A DNA stretch of 64,000 bases from Acidovorax sp. (GTDB lineage: Bacteria; Pseudomonadota; Gammaproteobacteria; Burkholderiales; Burkholderiaceae_C): assembly GCA_030692685.1 (NCBI GenBank), contig JAUXZO010000209.1, positions 1 to 64,000 of the forward strand, read 5' to 3'. Below are positions 26,588 to 35,695 of the stretch, in pieces; the stretch's first letter is position 1; each line of letters begins with the position of its first letter. Position numbers and translations under genes: made by a program. Under the pieces are notes generated by a model. It saw only the letters and a list, made by a program, of their open reading frames with translations. It searched no databases and was not told the DNA's origin.

Positions 26588-27532
26588 ATGAACATCCATG
26601 AACTAAAACGCCGTCTGCTGCCCTACAGCGGCTACATGAAGGCCGACGAGGACGGCTCGTCCGGGACCGGCAGCACCACCGAGGAGGAGCCGCTGGACCT
26701 GGGCAACGATGATCAGCCGGGCACCGGCACGACCGAGACGCCCGCACCCGCACCAGCTGCTGCACCTGCGCCAGCCAGCGATGCCAGCGCAGGTGAAGGC
26801 ACCGGCGGCACTCAGAACGTGCCCTATGCCCGCTTCCGCGAAGTGAACGAAAACAAGCGTCTGCTGGAAGAGCAGTTGGCTGCCACGCAGCAGGAACTCC
26901 AGGCATTCAAGGCAGGACAACAGCCCGCTGCTGCCCCAGCACCTGCCGCAGCTCCGGCCCCAGCCCCCTTCGATGCGGACGCTGCTGAAGAGCAGTTCGC
27001 CCAGGCCTTGATGGATGGTGACGCCAAGGCAGCTGCAGCGATCCGGCGCGAGATCAATCAGCACATCGCGGACTCGACGCTTCAGCGCTTCGAGCAGGCA
27101 TCCCTGCAGAACCAGGTGGCCGCCAAATCCGAGACCGTGGTGGCCAACGCGATGGAGGCTTACCCCTGGCTGGATCAGGAAGAGGGCGCCGTTGCGCTGG
27201 AACTCATTGAAGCGTCAGTGCGTGCCAAGGTGGCCGACGGTGTCTTGCACCATGTCGCCCTTGCGAACGCCATCGCCACCATCGCCCCGCGCTTCGCTCC
27301 GGAAGGCACCCCCAGTAGGGGTTCGACAGATGGCGGAGTTCCGACAGACTCTCGCATAGAGCGCGCTAACAAGCGTGGAGCAGCGGACTCTCTGCTGCAG
27401 CCTGCAGCTGTGCAGGCGGGCATGGGCAACCGTGCCACGGCGCCAAAGCTCGACGGCACCAAGAAGCTTACCGACGAGCAGATTTCTGGATCGTCTCAAG
27501 CAGAACTGGATGCCGCACTCGGCGTCGCGTAG
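26588..27532 (+). CDS. Predicted capsid scaffolding protein
   Basis: A 314-residue acidic protein between portal and capsid genes. It has an Ala/Pro-rich disordered first part (TPAPAPAAAPAPASDASAGE), a coiled-coil-like centre (VNENKRLLEEQLAATQQELQ) and a helical C-terminal half. This is the usual plan of scaffold proteins, which guide capsid assembly and then leave. An AAGGAG ribosome binding site precedes the ATG. The call rests on position and composition rather than on a sequence match. Confidence 0.72.
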   Translation: MNIHELKRRLLPYSGYMKADEDGSSGTGSTTEEEPLDLGNDDQPGTGTTETPAPAPAAAPAPASDASAGEGTGGTQNVPYARFREVNENKRLLEEQLAATQQELQAFKAGQQPAAAPAPAAAPAPAPFDADAAEEQFAQALMDGDAKAAAAIRREINQHIADSTLQRFEQASLQNQVAAKSETVVANAMEAYPWLDQEEGAVALELIEASVRAKVADGVLHHVALANAIATIAPRFAPEGTPSRGSTDGGVPTDSRIERANKRGAADSLLQPAAVQAGMGNRATAPKLDGTKKLTDEQISGSSQAELDAALGVA

Positions 27533-27541
27533 CGCCTCAAG

Positions 27542-27571
27542 GCTGGCAAGGACTCACCCACCTTGCCAGCG
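27542..27571 (+). terminator. Hairpin between scaffold and capsid genes
   Basis: GCTGGCAAGG and CCTTGCCAGC pair perfectly over 10 bp with a 10-base loop. No U-tract follows, so it may be a processing or attenuation site that sets the high capsid-to-scaffold ratio. Confidence 0.5.
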
Positions 27572-27699
27572 TCTTCCCCGGGTTGTCGCCTTTGACGGGC
27601 GTTAAACAGTCAGGCGCTCTTGGCCGTCACAACAGCCATGTTTTCCGCAGATGGGCGGCGTCATGTCCCGAGAAGTAACTCTACTTATTGGAGAAAGAC

Positions 27700-28803
27700 A
27701 TGGCATTCACTGCATTCGGCGAACTGACGCCCATTCAAAAAGTCAACTGGTCCCGCGTCGTCTGGAAAGCCGCACGCGACCAGATGTTCCTCAAGAACTT
27801 CATGAGCGACACGGGCAACAGCGTCGTGCACCGCATCACTGAACTCACCGAAACCGAAAAGGGCACGCAGTGCCTGTTCCAGCTGGTTGCTGACCTCGTC
27901 GGCGACGGCGTGCGCGGAGACGACGAGCGCGAAGGTATGGAAGAGGCGATGGACGCCCACAGCCAGATCATCCAGATCGACCAAGTCAGCCACGGCACTA
28001 CGAACAAGGGCCGTTATGACGATCAGAAGAACGTCATCAACTTCCGCTATCAGGGTAAGGACAAGCTCTCGTACTGGCTGGCGCAGCGCTCCGATGAGCT
28101 GGCGTTCCTCACGATGTCGGGCATCAGCTACGCCTTCAAGAACAACGGGGCACAGCGCGTCGGGTCGGTTTTCCCTGATCTGACGTTCGCCGCCGATGTG
28201 ACGGCTCCATCGGCCAAGCGTTCGTTGATGTTCGACGGCACCAGCCTGCAGGTATCGGCCACTGGCTCGATCACCACGGCCTACGTGCCTAAGTACACGA
28301 TGATCGTGGACGCCATCGCCTACATGAAGGAACACCGCATCAAGCCTCTGATGTCAGGCGGCAAGCCTTACTACGTGATGTTCGTTGCTCCCGGCACCCT
28401 GGCCGCGCTGAAGAAGGACGAAAACTACCAGCGCGCTGTGGTGGCTGTGGCAACGAAGGCTGGCATGGATTCGCCATGGTTCACCGGTGCGACCGTGACC
28501 GTGGACGGTGCCGTGATCCACGAGCACACGCTGGTCTACAACACCAAGGGCGCGGCCAACGGCTCGAAGTGGGGTTCTGGCGGCCTGGTCAACGGCACCC
28601 GCACCCTGCTGTGCGGCTCGCAGGCACTGGCGTTCGCCGACATCGGCGATGGCCACTGGGTCGAGAAGCTGTTCCAGTACGACAGCAAGATCGGTCTGAA
28701 CATCGACCGGATGATCGGCTTTAAGAAGCCTGTCTTCCCATCGATCTACGACGCCACCGACGAAGACTTTGGGCTCGTGACCATCGATCACTACCTGCAG
28801 TAA
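27700..28803 (+). CDS. Major capsid protein, N4-gp56 family
   Basis: This 367-residue protein starts at MAFTAFGELTPIQKVNWSRV, with a GGAG site 7 bases upstream; a start four codons earlier is weaker. Segments such as HRITELTETEKGTQCLFQLV, TNKGRYDDQKNVINFRYQGK, the long MIVDAIAYMKEHRIKPL helix and the end GLVTIDHYLQ match the capsid proteins of N4-gp56 type found in many podovirus-like prophages. It builds the icosahedral head with the HK97 fold. About 130 bases of leader with a hairpin precede it, consistent with high expression. Confidence 0.88.
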   Translation: MAFTAFGELTPIQKVNWSRVVWKAARDQMFLKNFMSDTGNSVVHRITELTETEKGTQCLFQLVADLVGDGVRGDDEREGMEEAMDAHSQIIQIDQVSHGTTNKGRYDDQKNVINFRYQGKDKLSYWLAQRSDELAFLTMSGISYAFKNNGAQRVGSVFPDLTFAADVTAPSAKRSLMFDGTSLQVSATGSITTAYVPKYTMIVDAIAYMKEHRIKPLMSGGKPYYVMFVAPGTLAALKKDENYQRAVVAVATKAGMDSPWFTGATVTVDGAVIHEHTLVYNTKGAANGSKWGSGGLVNGTRTLLCGSQALAFADIGDGHWVEKLFQYDSKIGLNIDRMIGFKKPVFPSIYDATDEDFGLVTIDHYLQ

Positions 28804-28874
28804 GCAGCGCCCCGGGGACGGGGCCTGCAGGCTCCGTCCTTTCACTCTCCCCTTGTTGTTGAAAGGAGCCCATC

Positions 28875-29276
28875 GTGGCCATCAAGAAAAACGCAGCGCG
28901 CCAGGAACTCATCGTGGCGCATCTCGATATCGGCTTCGCCGATCCCACCACCTACGGCAGCGCCGAAGAAGCGTTCGACCTGCCCGGCAATGCAATCCTG
29001 TTCGGTGGCGATGTCGTGGTCAAAACGGCCTGGAACAGCGCCACCACTGCGACGCTGAAACTGGGCGATGCGACTGATGACGACCGGTACACCGCCTCCG
29101 CAATCGACCTGAAGACTGCGGGCCGCACTGCGCTGACCCTCACGGGCTACAAGCACACGGTTTCGGAGGCGCTCAAGGCGCTGATTGCGCAGACCGGGAC
29201 GGCTGCAACGGCTGGCGCAGCGCGCATCACCATCAGCTACTACGTTGAGGGCCGCGCCGCCTTCAGCCAAGGCTGA
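28875..29276 (+). CDS. Small head protein, possible decoration or stabilising protein
   Basis: This 133-residue protein starts at GTG 28875 with an AAGGAG site. It has a beta-rich pattern (DVVVKTAWNSATTATLKLGD, ITISYYVEGRAAFSQG) and sits directly after the capsid gene, where decoration proteins and head fibres are usually coded. I do not recognise a specific family, so the role is inferred from position. Confidence 0.65.
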   Translation: MAIKKNAARQELIVAHLDIGFADPTTYGSAEEAFDLPGNAILFGGDVVVKTAWNSATTATLKLGDATDDDRYTASAIDLKTAGRTALTLTGYKHTVSEALKALIAQTGTAATAGAARITISYYVEGRAAFSQG

Positions 29277-29312
29277 CACCTTTCTCAGTGGTCGGGTCAC
29301 TCGTGGCCCTTT

Positions 29313-29344
29313 GCCCGGCGGCGTCACACCCGTCGGGCTCTTTT
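29313..29344 (+). terminator. Rho-independent terminator-like hairpin
   Basis: GCCCGGCGG pairs with CCGTCGGGC (one G-U) around an 8-base loop, followed by TCTTTT. It lies between two head genes and may only partly stop transcription. Confidence 0.6.
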
Positions 29345-29357
29345 CAAGGAAAACATC

Positions 29358-29705
29358 ATGAAGAAATACCGCTCCCCATCTGATCAGCCGATCCACGTCG
29401 CCCTCACCACGGGCCACACCGCATCCATCCCGCCCGAGGGCGTTGAGCTGGACCCCATGTTCCACGCCGAAGCCCGTGCCCGTGGTGCTGAGGCATTCGA
29501 CGACGGCATCTCGACTGTAATGTCGGCCGAGCAACGCAAGGCGGAAATCTCCGCCGCGCTCACGAGCATGCTGGACGGCAAGGCAGAGGACGACTTCACC
29601 GCTGAAGGCAAGCCCAACCTGAACCGCCTGAAGGCGCGTGCGGGCTTCGCAGTGACGCGCGAGGAGGCCGATGCCATCTTCACCGAGCTGACGGCCAAGG
29701 TGTAA
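29358..29705 (+). CDS. Small phage structural-region protein, 115 residues
   Basis: A helix-rich acidic protein beginning MKKYRSPSDQPIHVALTTGH, a short beta-type N-terminus followed by EQRKAEISAALTSMLDGKAE and a helical end. A good AAGGAA site precedes it. It stands in the head-completion gene cluster, three bases before the connector-like gene. It is probably a minor head protein. No family recognised. Confidence 0.68.
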   Translation: MKKYRSPSDQPIHVALTTGHTASIPPEGVELDPMFHAEARARGAEAFDDGISTVMSAEQRKAEISAALTSMLDGKAEDDFTAEGKPNLNRLKARAGFAVTREEADAIFTELTAKV

Positions 29706-29708
29706 GCC

Positions 29709-30380
29709 ATGAAGGTAGCGGACTTCATCACCGAGTTCCGGAGTGCGGTCGCCGACACGGAGACCCCGCACTTCTGGTCTTCGGAGAACATCGTCCGCTA
29801 CCTGAATGAGGCGGTGCAGGAGGCGTGCGAACGCGCCAAGCTGATCGAGGACCGCCTGACGCCCGCCGTGTGCACCGTCACCCTGGAGCCTAACGTCTCC
29901 ACCTACCAGCTCCACGCCAGCGTCTTCGAGATTAAGCGCGTCACGCTGCGCGGGCGCCCGCTGGACGAGACCAGCGTCGAGGAGATGGATGACGACTGCC
30001 CCGGCTGGGAGAACCTGAAGGGCCTTCCCCGGTGCTTCATCTTCGAGCCAGCCGCTGGTATCCGTTCGGCGAGCCTGCGCCTGGTGCGTATGCCAACGCA
30101 GGCCGACACGCTGGCTCTGACCGTCTACCGCGGCGCCCTCAAGCCGCTGAGCGCAGACATCGACACCGGCAAGCCCGAGATCCCCGAGCGCTTCCACGAA
30201 CGCCTGATGGACTGGGTTATGCACCGGGCCTATCTGAAGCAGGACGCCGACACCTTCGACCCCTCCAAGGCCGCTGAATCCCTTGGCCTGTTCATCCAGG
30301 CTTTCGGCGAGCGCCCCGACGCCAACGTGCAGCGCAAGCAGCGCGACCGGCGCCCACCCATCGTCGCCATCAACTGGTAA
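29709..30380 (+). CDS. Head-tail adaptor (connector)-like protein
   Basis: This 223-residue protein begins MKVADFITEFRSAVADTETPHFWSSENI. The N-terminal helices, with FWSSENIVRYLNEAVQEACERA, match the family of phage adaptor proteins of the N4/P22-like type that follow the capsid gene and form the ring under the portal. The remainder alternates strands and helices (STYQLHASVFEIKRVTLRGR, PERFHERLMDWVMHRAYLK). Its order, after the small head genes and before a large virion-type protein, supports a connector role. I could not check the exact family. Confidence 0.7.
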   Translation: MKVADFITEFRSAVADTETPHFWSSENIVRYLNEAVQEACERAKLIEDRLTPAVCTVTLEPNVSTYQLHASVFEIKRVTLRGRPLDETSVEEMDDDCPGWENLKGLPRCFIFEPAAGIRSASLRLVRMPTQADTLALTVYRGALKPLSADIDTGKPEIPERFHERLMDWVMHRAYLKQDADTFDPSKAAESLGLFIQAFGERPDANVQRKQRDRRPPIVAINW

Positions 30381-30452
30381 CGCAAGCCCCCGGTGGGGCT
30401 TTGTCATTTGCGGGCCTCTCTCAAGAATGGCCCATCACCCAAAGGGACCACC

Positions 30453-32360
30453 ATGCGCAGAACACTCGCCCAGATCGCCGGTATCACCGCTCCTCAACAC
30501 TATCGTAATGGCGGCCATGTGCGCGGGCCTGGCACGGGCACAAGTGATTCGGTCAACATCAAGGCCTCCAACGGGGAGTTCATCCTGCCCACTGACACGG
30601 TGCGCAAAGTCGGCGTGCGCCGCCTGCAGGACCTGGTGGACATGACCCACGAGCCTACCGGCAAGACACGTCACCCAGCTCAGTACGCTGATGGCGGGTT
30701 CGTAGGCTTGCAGAGCAGGACGCGGCGCCCTGGCTTTGATGTCGACTCCTTTGCTCAATCTATGGAGCAGCAGCGCGAGAACAGCACGCAAGCCGCTATT
30801 GCGGCGGGGCAGGCGGCTCAAGCCGAAGCTGATGCAGCCGCCGCCAGTCGAGGTAAGGCACCTGCAGCAGTTGCCGCGCCGCTGGAAAACCGCGTGGCCC
30901 AGATCCCCACTGGTGGACAGACAGCACCAGCGGCCGATGGCTCGCAGAGCAGCTGGACGAACACCGAGATAGGCCGCAACGTGTCGAACATCGCTGCAGC
31001 GCTGCCAGGAGCAGGGACGATGGTGCGCTCTGGGCGCATGCTGGGCTCCGCAGTCCAGTCGGCCAGTGCGGCCGGCGAAATCGGTGCAATCAACGCTAGC
31101 GGTGCAGCTCTGCGCACGCTCGCGCTCCCGGCCGTGGGTGCGGCGACGATGGCAAGCCCCTCCAGCGCCGAGCAACCCGGGCAGTCTGCGCAAGAGCGGC
31201 TGATGAACGCTGGTGCAGGGCGCGGCATGGTCAACCCAGCCAGCGTCAATCCTGCATTGCCACCGCCCGCGAGCCCACCGCGTACGCTCGCGGGCATTGC
31301 GGGGCTGACTGGGACAACCAACGATGTCACCCGCAACGGCAACAGCTACTCCGGCACCAACGTATCAGGCGACATCACCGTCAACGGCCGCGCGCCAGGC
31401 GGGGGCTTCATGAACACCGGCAACCCCTCGGCTGGTTCTGCTGCAACCCAGTCTCCGGTCGGTATGACGACAGATCAAGCTCAGCGGCAAGGTTTGGTGG
31501 GCGAGCGTGTGGGCTACAACCCCGCTTATGACCAGCGTCTGACCGGCACGCAAGGCTCGCCAAGTCCCCAGAACATGGCCGCAGCGGAGAACCTCGCTGC
31601 TGGCCAAGGGCAAAACGCCCGCGCTCGGCTGTTGGCTGCAGGGACTGGCCAGACACCCGGTGTGCAGGCCCCGCCCGTGCTGCACTCCGGCAACGACTGG
31701 CAGAGCCGCAACGACCTGCGCAATGCCCAGGTCAGCGCCAGCTCGATCACACAGTCCGACAAGTGGGGAAAGGGAGGTGACCGCACGGCTTCGGCGGCCT
31801 ACCAAGCGCTGCTGGGTGCGGACAATGCCGCCCGCGTAGCGCAGCCGGGCGTGGGTGTGGCCACCATGCGGGAGAGCGCTGGGCTGCAGCGCGAGGGCAT
31901 GCAGCAGGCTGGGGAAACCCAGCGCACTGGCATTCGGGCCGAAGGCGTGGACGCTGCCAACCAGATCAACCGTGGTCGCCTCACGCTGGAGCAGATCGCC
32001 GCTGGCTACACGAACAGGTCAGCTGATCGCCTTGACCGTGCCCAGGCGGAGCTGGAAGGTGCCAAGACGCCAGAAGCCCAGAAGTCGGCGCGGGAACGTC
32101 TGATGGCGCTGACGGGCAAGGCACCACAGAACGAGTGGGGTGTGCAGGTGACGCCCGCCACCAAGAATGCCGACGGCAGCTCTACCCAGGGCAGCGTCTA
32201 CCGGTTCAATAGGGGGACGGGGGAGGTGGGGCGGGTGGATGAAGGACAGGGGAATGCCGGACAGGCCCCTGCAAAGGACAACATGGTCCGCGGTCAGGTC
32301 TATCAAACCAGGGGCGGCCCAATGCGCTGGAACGGGTCGAGCTTCGAGCGCGTCGGCTGA
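30453..32360 (+). CDS. Large Gly/Ala-rich virion-type protein
   Basis: This protein of about 635 residues starts at MRRTLAQIAGIT. Near the N-terminus it has GTGTSDSVNIKASNGEFILP and VRKVGVRRLQDLVD, a motif (…GPGTGTSDSI..LS.GEFV.P…) common in podovirus internal or tail proteins. The middle is low in complexity, with Ala, Gly, Ser and Asn; the last third is helical. It is probably an internal virion or ejection protein that leaves the particle with DNA. The upstream in-frame extension lacks a ribosome binding site, and the start is supported by AAGGGACC before the ATG. The function is inferred from position and composition. Confidence 0.65.
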   Translation: MRRTLAQIAGITAPQHYRNGGHVRGPGTGTSDSVNIKASNGEFILPTDTVRKVGVRRLQDLVDMTHEPTGKTRHPAQYADGGFVGLQSRTRRPGFDVDSFAQSMEQQRENSTQAAIAAGQAAQAEADAAAASRGKAPAAVAAPLENRVAQIPTGGQTAPAADGSQSSWTNTEIGRNVSNIAAALPGAGTMVRSGRMLGSAVQSASAAGEIGAINASGAALRTLALPAVGAATMASPSSAEQPGQSAQERLMNAGAGRGMVNPASVNPALPPPASPPRTLAGIAGLTGTTNDVTRNGNSYSGTNVSGDITVNGRAPGGGFMNTGNPSAGSAATQSPVGMTTDQAQRQGLVGERVGYNPAYDQRLTGTQGSPSPQNMAAAENLAAGQGQNARARLLAAGTGQTPGVQAPPVLHSGNDWQSRNDLRNAQVSASSITQSDKWGKGGDRTASAAYQALLGADNAARVAQPGVGVATMRESAGLQREGMQQAGETQRTGIRAEGVDAANQINRGRLTLEQIAAGYTNRSADRLDRAQAELEGAKTPEAQKSARERLMALTGKAPQNEWGVQVTPATKNADGSSTQGSVYRFNRGTGEVGRVDEGQGNAGQAPAKDNMVRGQVYQTRGGPMRWNGSSFERVG

Positions 32361-32369
32361 GGCGACGGC

Positions 32370-32744
32370 TCAGCGCGTGGCGGGCAGGCCGAACGCTTGT
32401 TCGTAGGTGATGGTCTTCGGGGTGCTCTTGCTCACGTCTACGCCACCGTCCACCGTGGCGACGAGCAAGGCCAGAACTCCCACCGCCAGTGGCAGCAGCA
32501 CTAGGCCGGCAATCAGCCCCCGCTTGGATGTGCTGGTCCGCTGCTCCCGGTCGCTCGGCCACTTCAGGAACGACACCACCCAGGGCACCAGCAGGCCCAC
32601 GATAGGCACCAGCATCAGCAGGGCCCAGGCGCCGTTGAAGCCTGCTCGCTGCAAGATCCGCCACGTGGGCACGACTAGCAGCGCCATGAGGGGCGTGATC
32701 ATCAGCAAGACGATGAACCAGTGTGTTGGGCTGAACATTCCCAT
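32370..32744 (-). CDS. Membrane protein ending in an ITYEQAFGL motif
   Basis: This 124-residue protein starts at MGMFSPTHWFIVLLMI, with an AGGAG site; the longer upstream frame has none. Three hydrophobic segments are visible (FIVLLMITPLMALLVV, GAWALLMLVPIVGLLVPWVV, GLIAGLVLLPLAVGVLALLV). A short tail ends in SKSTPKTITYEQAFGLPATR. The same YExAFGL motif occurs twice at the N-terminus of the giant protein coded at 35743. It lies on the opposite strand to the structural operon, so it is probably a cargo gene. The function is unknown; the shared motif suggests a common partner. Confidence 0.72.
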   Translation of the reverse strand: MGMFSPTHWFIVLLMITPLMALLVVPTWRILQRAGFNGAWALLMLVPIVGLLVPWVVSFLKWPSDREQRTSTSKRGLIAGLVLLPLAVGVLALLVATVDGGVDVSKSTPKTITYEQAFGLPATR

Positions 32745-32929
32745 GGGTAATCTCCTACATACGCTACAGCTGAGGGTGGTTGCGTTGGCTTCCAACGGAT
32801 CAATGATTGGTACGCGAGATGAGTGGTCTTCGAGAAACTCGTCGTCGCCATGCATGCACCTACAAGACAAGATATCTCAGCCTTGAGGGGTTCTTTTGGA
32901 TATCGTAACTATGCGATACTAATTTCGAA

Positions 32930-33223
32930 ATGCCAATTTTCTTACTCACACCTCTGTCCGATAACGAGCGCGAGGCTGCCGAAATCGTCTCCTCAAAAAT
33001 TGAAGAGAGAGATCGGTATGCCGTCCCGGACGGGCGGAGCTGGCTTATTTCGTTTTCCGGAACAAGCGTGGAACTCTCAAATCATTTGGGCATTACTGGG
33101 TTCCCGGAATCGGCGCGCCCCAGCCTCAGCTCGGTGTTGATTACGTCGGTCGGTTCGTACTATGGACGAGCTTCAGCTGACATGTGGGAGTGGTTGAAAA
33201 CTAGGGTAGAGGGCGTACGATGA
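32930..33223 (+). CDS. Small conserved hypothetical protein, 97 residues
   Basis: It begins MPIFLLTPLSDNEREAAEIV and contains ISFSGTSVELSNHLGITG and SSYYGRASADMWEWLKTR-type segments. This plan (…GTTVELSNLLGITG… YYGR..TDMWEWLK) is one I know from small hypothetical proteins of islands and prophages. The function is not known. It overlaps the next gene by 4 bases (ATGA), so the two are translationally coupled. Confidence 0.75.
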   Translation: MPIFLLTPLSDNEREAAEIVSSKIEERDRYAVPDGRSWLISFSGTSVELSNHLGITGFPESARPSLSSVLITSVGSYYGRASADMWEWLKTRVEGVR

Positions 33224-33687
33224 ATGCCACCCCTCCAACTGCGCGTCCTCCACGTGAAGTGACCCCCCAGTCTCCGGAGACGACTCCGTCCGGGCAGGGA
33301 GGGGGCGACTATTCCCCATTTGTTTGGAAGCAACTCGGAGACATTCAGCAAGCACTTGGCAGGATTGAGGCTTCGGTCCAGCAATTGGCTGTGGAAAACG
33401 CAAAGACTGCGCAGGCGATTGAGAGAGTTCGTGAGCACGTCGATGGCAAACTAGAGCGGGCTGGGGAAAAAGTAGACAGCAAGCTTGATAAGTTTGAGGG
33501 CACGCTTTCTGGCGTAACCCATAAGATATATGCAGCCGGGGTTGTGCTCGCAATTTTGGTGGCTGTCGGCGCCTTCGTGGTGAACAAGGCATGGGATTTG
33601 ATGGCGAAAGCGGTGTTTGAACGCCCCCCTGCTCCGGTGGTTCAACCGCTGCCCCCGGTTCAGCCGGCCCCCCGCAATCGTCCGTAG
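33220..33687 (+). CDS. Coiled-coil protein with one membrane helix
   Basis: This 155-residue protein has a proline-rich start, a long coiled coil at about residues 35-105 (IQQALGRIEASVQQLAVENA, VDGKLERAGEKVDSKLDKFE), a membrane helix near 110-128 (AAGVVLAILVAVGAFVVN) and a proline-rich tail. Such a layout fits membrane-anchored exclusion or spanin-like proteins but gives no certainty. It is coupled to the preceding gene by an ATGA overlap, and a terminator follows, so these two genes form a unit. Confidence 0.72.
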   Translation: MNATPPTARPPREVTPQSPETTPSGQGGGDYSPFVWKQLGDIQQALGRIEASVQQLAVENAKTAQAIERVREHVDGKLERAGEKVDSKLDKFEGTLSGVTHKIYAAGVVLAILVAVGAFVVNKAWDLMAKAVFERPPAPVVQPLPPVQPAPRNRP

Positions 33688-33690
33688 TGG

Positions 33691-33714
33691 AGCCCGCCCC
33701 GAGCGGGCTTTTTC
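33691..33714 (+). terminator. Rho-independent terminator
   Basis: AGCCCGC-CCCGA-GCGGGCT is followed by TTTTTC. It directly ends the two-gene unit at 32930-33687. Confidence 0.8.
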
Positions 33715-33791
33715 ACGCCCGAAATTGTGCCGCAGAGGTCGATTTTTTTCCTCGCGCATCATGGGCGCATCCCAACCTCCTGGAGATGCAA

Positions 33792-34151
33792 ATGACCCGA
33801 GACCCATGGCCAGCCGATACCCTGGCCCGCGCAGAGAAAGCGATCACCGACCTTGAAGCCTTCTGGGATCGCTTCCGCAATAGCACGACATATGGTCGCC
33901 AACTCGAACTCCCAAAGTTGCAGCCGATCCGCCGGGAGCTGGTTTCCGTCACCGAGGCCGACAGCTACGCGCTGGAACACCTCACAAGGCTGGACGACGT
34001 TTGCCGCCAGCTGACTCGCTCACGGCAACCGAGCAACTTCGACGAATCGCGGGTTGTGGTGTTTGGATTGGGTGACGTGTCGAACATGCGCGGTTGGATG
34101 GCCGAGCTGGGTTTGGTGAAGGATGCGGTGCCGCCTGACCTAACTCGCTAA
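33792..34151 (+). CDS. Hypothetical protein, 119 residues
   Basis: The ATG at 33792 sits 6 bases after a TGGAG ribosome binding site. Another ATG at 33786 overlaps that site and is less likely. The protein is helical and charged (ARAEKAITDLEAFWDRFRNS, LEHLTRLDDVCRQLTRSRQP). Near the C-terminus it has MRGWMAELGLVKDAVP. No domain recognised. It converges with the small membrane protein on the other strand. Confidence 0.68.
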   Translation: MTRDPWPADTLARAEKAITDLEAFWDRFRNSTTYGRQLELPKLQPIRRELVSVTEADSYALEHLTRLDDVCRQLTRSRQPSNFDESRVVVFGLGDVSNMRGWMAELGLVKDAVPPDLTR

Positions 34152-34159
34152 GGTCGTGC

Positions 34160-34339
34160 TCAGTACCACGGATACTTCACCTGCAATCGATCCAGCTCCT
34201 TCTGTTCATCAGCAGGTAGTCGTTTCCCGCTGAACCTGCGCTTGTTCTTGAGATGCTGCAGTCGTTTTAGATCATCCCTATTCCAGAGGGCGCTAAGCAC
34301 TATCAGCACCAAGAAAACGGAACCGATGATCCAAGCCAT
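34160..34339 (-). CDS. Very small membrane protein, 59 residues
   Basis: A short gene with a perfect AGGAGG ribosome binding site 5 bases before its ATG. It begins MAWIIGSVFLVLIVLSALWN, one membrane helix, then a basic and acidic helix (DDLKRLQHLKNKRRFSGKR, ADEQKELDRLQVKYPWY). A type of small inner-membrane protein often seen in prophages, for instance as toxin or lysis accessory. The exact role is not known. Confidence 0.68.
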   Translation of the reverse strand: MAWIIGSVFLVLIVLSALWNRDDLKRLQHLKNKRRFSGKRLPADEQKELDRLQVKYPWY

Positions 34340-34457
34340 AGGAGCCTCCTGTTGCTCAATGTAGCATTTGGAAATCCGTCAGCAGTTGTCCCTTGCGTCT
34401 CTGCCACTATGGGGCCGGGCTTGCTGTCGGGCATCAATTACGTACAGGAGAGATTTC

Positions 34458-34919
34458 ATGCGTCACTTCTTGGCAAGTGCAATCCTGGCAGTCTGCATTC
34501 CCGCTTGGGCGGATCAGCCCGTGACTTTCGCCCCCCGCGACAACGGTTTCGTGGTCAGTTCCACTGCGTCTGGGTCAGTCCGCAAGGACGGCCCTTTCCT
34601 GGCTGTGTCGCTTGCCCAACACACCTTGCGCCAAGGCAACCAGTTCAAGACACCGACCAAAGTGCTGGAGTACCGTGTGGGCCTTGCGCGAAACAATGCG
34701 CAGGGCAGGTGGGATGTGGAGCGCTGGTCCCCCGCCTTCCCGGCGAGCTTCACGCTGAGCCCGGGTGACACGCGGCAGTTGCCAGGCACCACAGCGCTCA
34801 TCCCAATCGACAACCTGCCCTCACTCAAGGGCACCTGGTTGGTCATACAAGTGAAGGTGCAGCGCGAAGGAGTCGTAGGGAGCACTTACGCACACAGCAA
34901 CGAGATCAAGGTCGAATGA
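34458..34919 (+). CDS. Small secreted protein
   Basis: The ATG at 34458 follows an AGGAGAG site; the longer upstream frame has none. The signal peptide is MRHFLASAILAVCIPAWA, with cleavage after about residue 18. The mature part of about 135 residues is beta-rich (GFVVSSTASGSVRKDGPFLA, NLPSLKGTWLVIQVKVQREG), suggesting an Ig- or transthyretin-like fold. It is probably periplasmic. Whether it affects host cell surface or is unrelated cargo is not visible. Confidence 0.75.
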   Translation: MRHFLASAILAVCIPAWADQPVTFAPRDNGFVVSSTASGSVRKDGPFLAVSLAQHTLRQGNQFKTPTKVLEYRVGLARNNAQGRWDVERWSPAFPASFTLSPGDTRQLPGTTALIPIDNLPSLKGTWLVIQVKVQREGVVGSTYAHSNEIKVE

Positions 34920-34937
34920 AAGCACTCTGCTGCGGTG

Positions 34938-35618
34938 TCAGCCCCTGTGCACCTGGAAAAACGAACTCGCAGAGGAAAGAAATTCTGTCGGGTCCAGGAT
35001 TCCAAGGGTGTCAATCTCCCATAGGTCCGATTCGCTGATCATCTCATCACTCCTCTCGCTTGAGTAGCGCGAGTTCAACATCGCCGGCCATCCGTTTACT
35101 GGCAGTTCGCCCGACCCCAAAAAGCGTGGCGCCCACTCTTTTTGGTACCACAGCTGTGACTCGCCGAAGGAGCCTACAAAGCTGTCGTATTCGCCCTTTC
35201 TGTGAGGGGTGGTAGACGGCCCAAACCACTCGTCGGCGCCATCCATTGCGCCTTTCTGAATCTCGACGCGGCTCGCATTGTCTTCCTCGTGGAGTCCTGC
35301 TTGGCGGCTCAGCATTGAAAACAGATAGTGGCAGTACCCAGCGCAGAAAATTCCCATGACTTGTGCGAGATACACCGCCTTGTTCGCGACAATCAATTGG
35401 ACTGCCTCCTCGCTCACGAACCCTTCGTCACTGAGCTGTCCGCTTGCAATTGGATGCAGCGCGCCGACCGCAAGGTCGTATGACCAACGGAGTGAGTTGT
35501 AGCCGAACTCGCTGAGCGATAGGTCTTGCAGCACAGAACCATGCTCATCAAGAACGCGGACTTTGAGTGGAACGGGTTCAGACGGCGCCTTCTGCGAGAA
35601 GAAATTGAAAAGCCCCAT
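34938..35618 (-). CDS. Hypothetical protein, 226 residues
   Basis: The likely start is MGLFNFFSQKAPSEPVPLKV; upstream codons in frame lack protein-like composition. The N-terminal MGLFNFFS resembles a membrane-binding amphipathic helix. The rest has a mixed composition with SEEAVQLIVANKAVYLAQVM and many aromatic residues. Lower GC than the phage core suggests a cargo gene. It ends close to the secreted-protein gene on the other strand. No family recognised. Confidence 0.66.
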   Translation of the reverse strand: MGLFNFFSQKAPSEPVPLKVRVLDEHGSVLQDLSLSEFGYNSLRWSYDLAVGALHPIASGQLSDEGFVSEEAVQLIVANKAVYLAQVMGIFCAGYCHYLFSMLSRQAGLHEEDNASRVEIQKGAMDGADEWFGPSTTPHRKGEYDSFVGSFGESQLWYQKEWAPRFLGSGELPVNGWPAMLNSRYSSERSDEMISESDLWEIDTLGILDPTEFLSSASSFFQVHRG

Positions 35619-35695
35619 TTTGTGTCCCAGAGGTGAAGAGTGAGCAAGGGACGAGCATAGGCGACGGCGCGCCAACTGAACTCGGCTTGATCGCG

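Noticed and set aside
28842..30407. Minus-strand open frame of 521 codons
   Set aside because: It lies opposite several small head genes with good ribosome binding sites; its composition is that of an antisense shadow.
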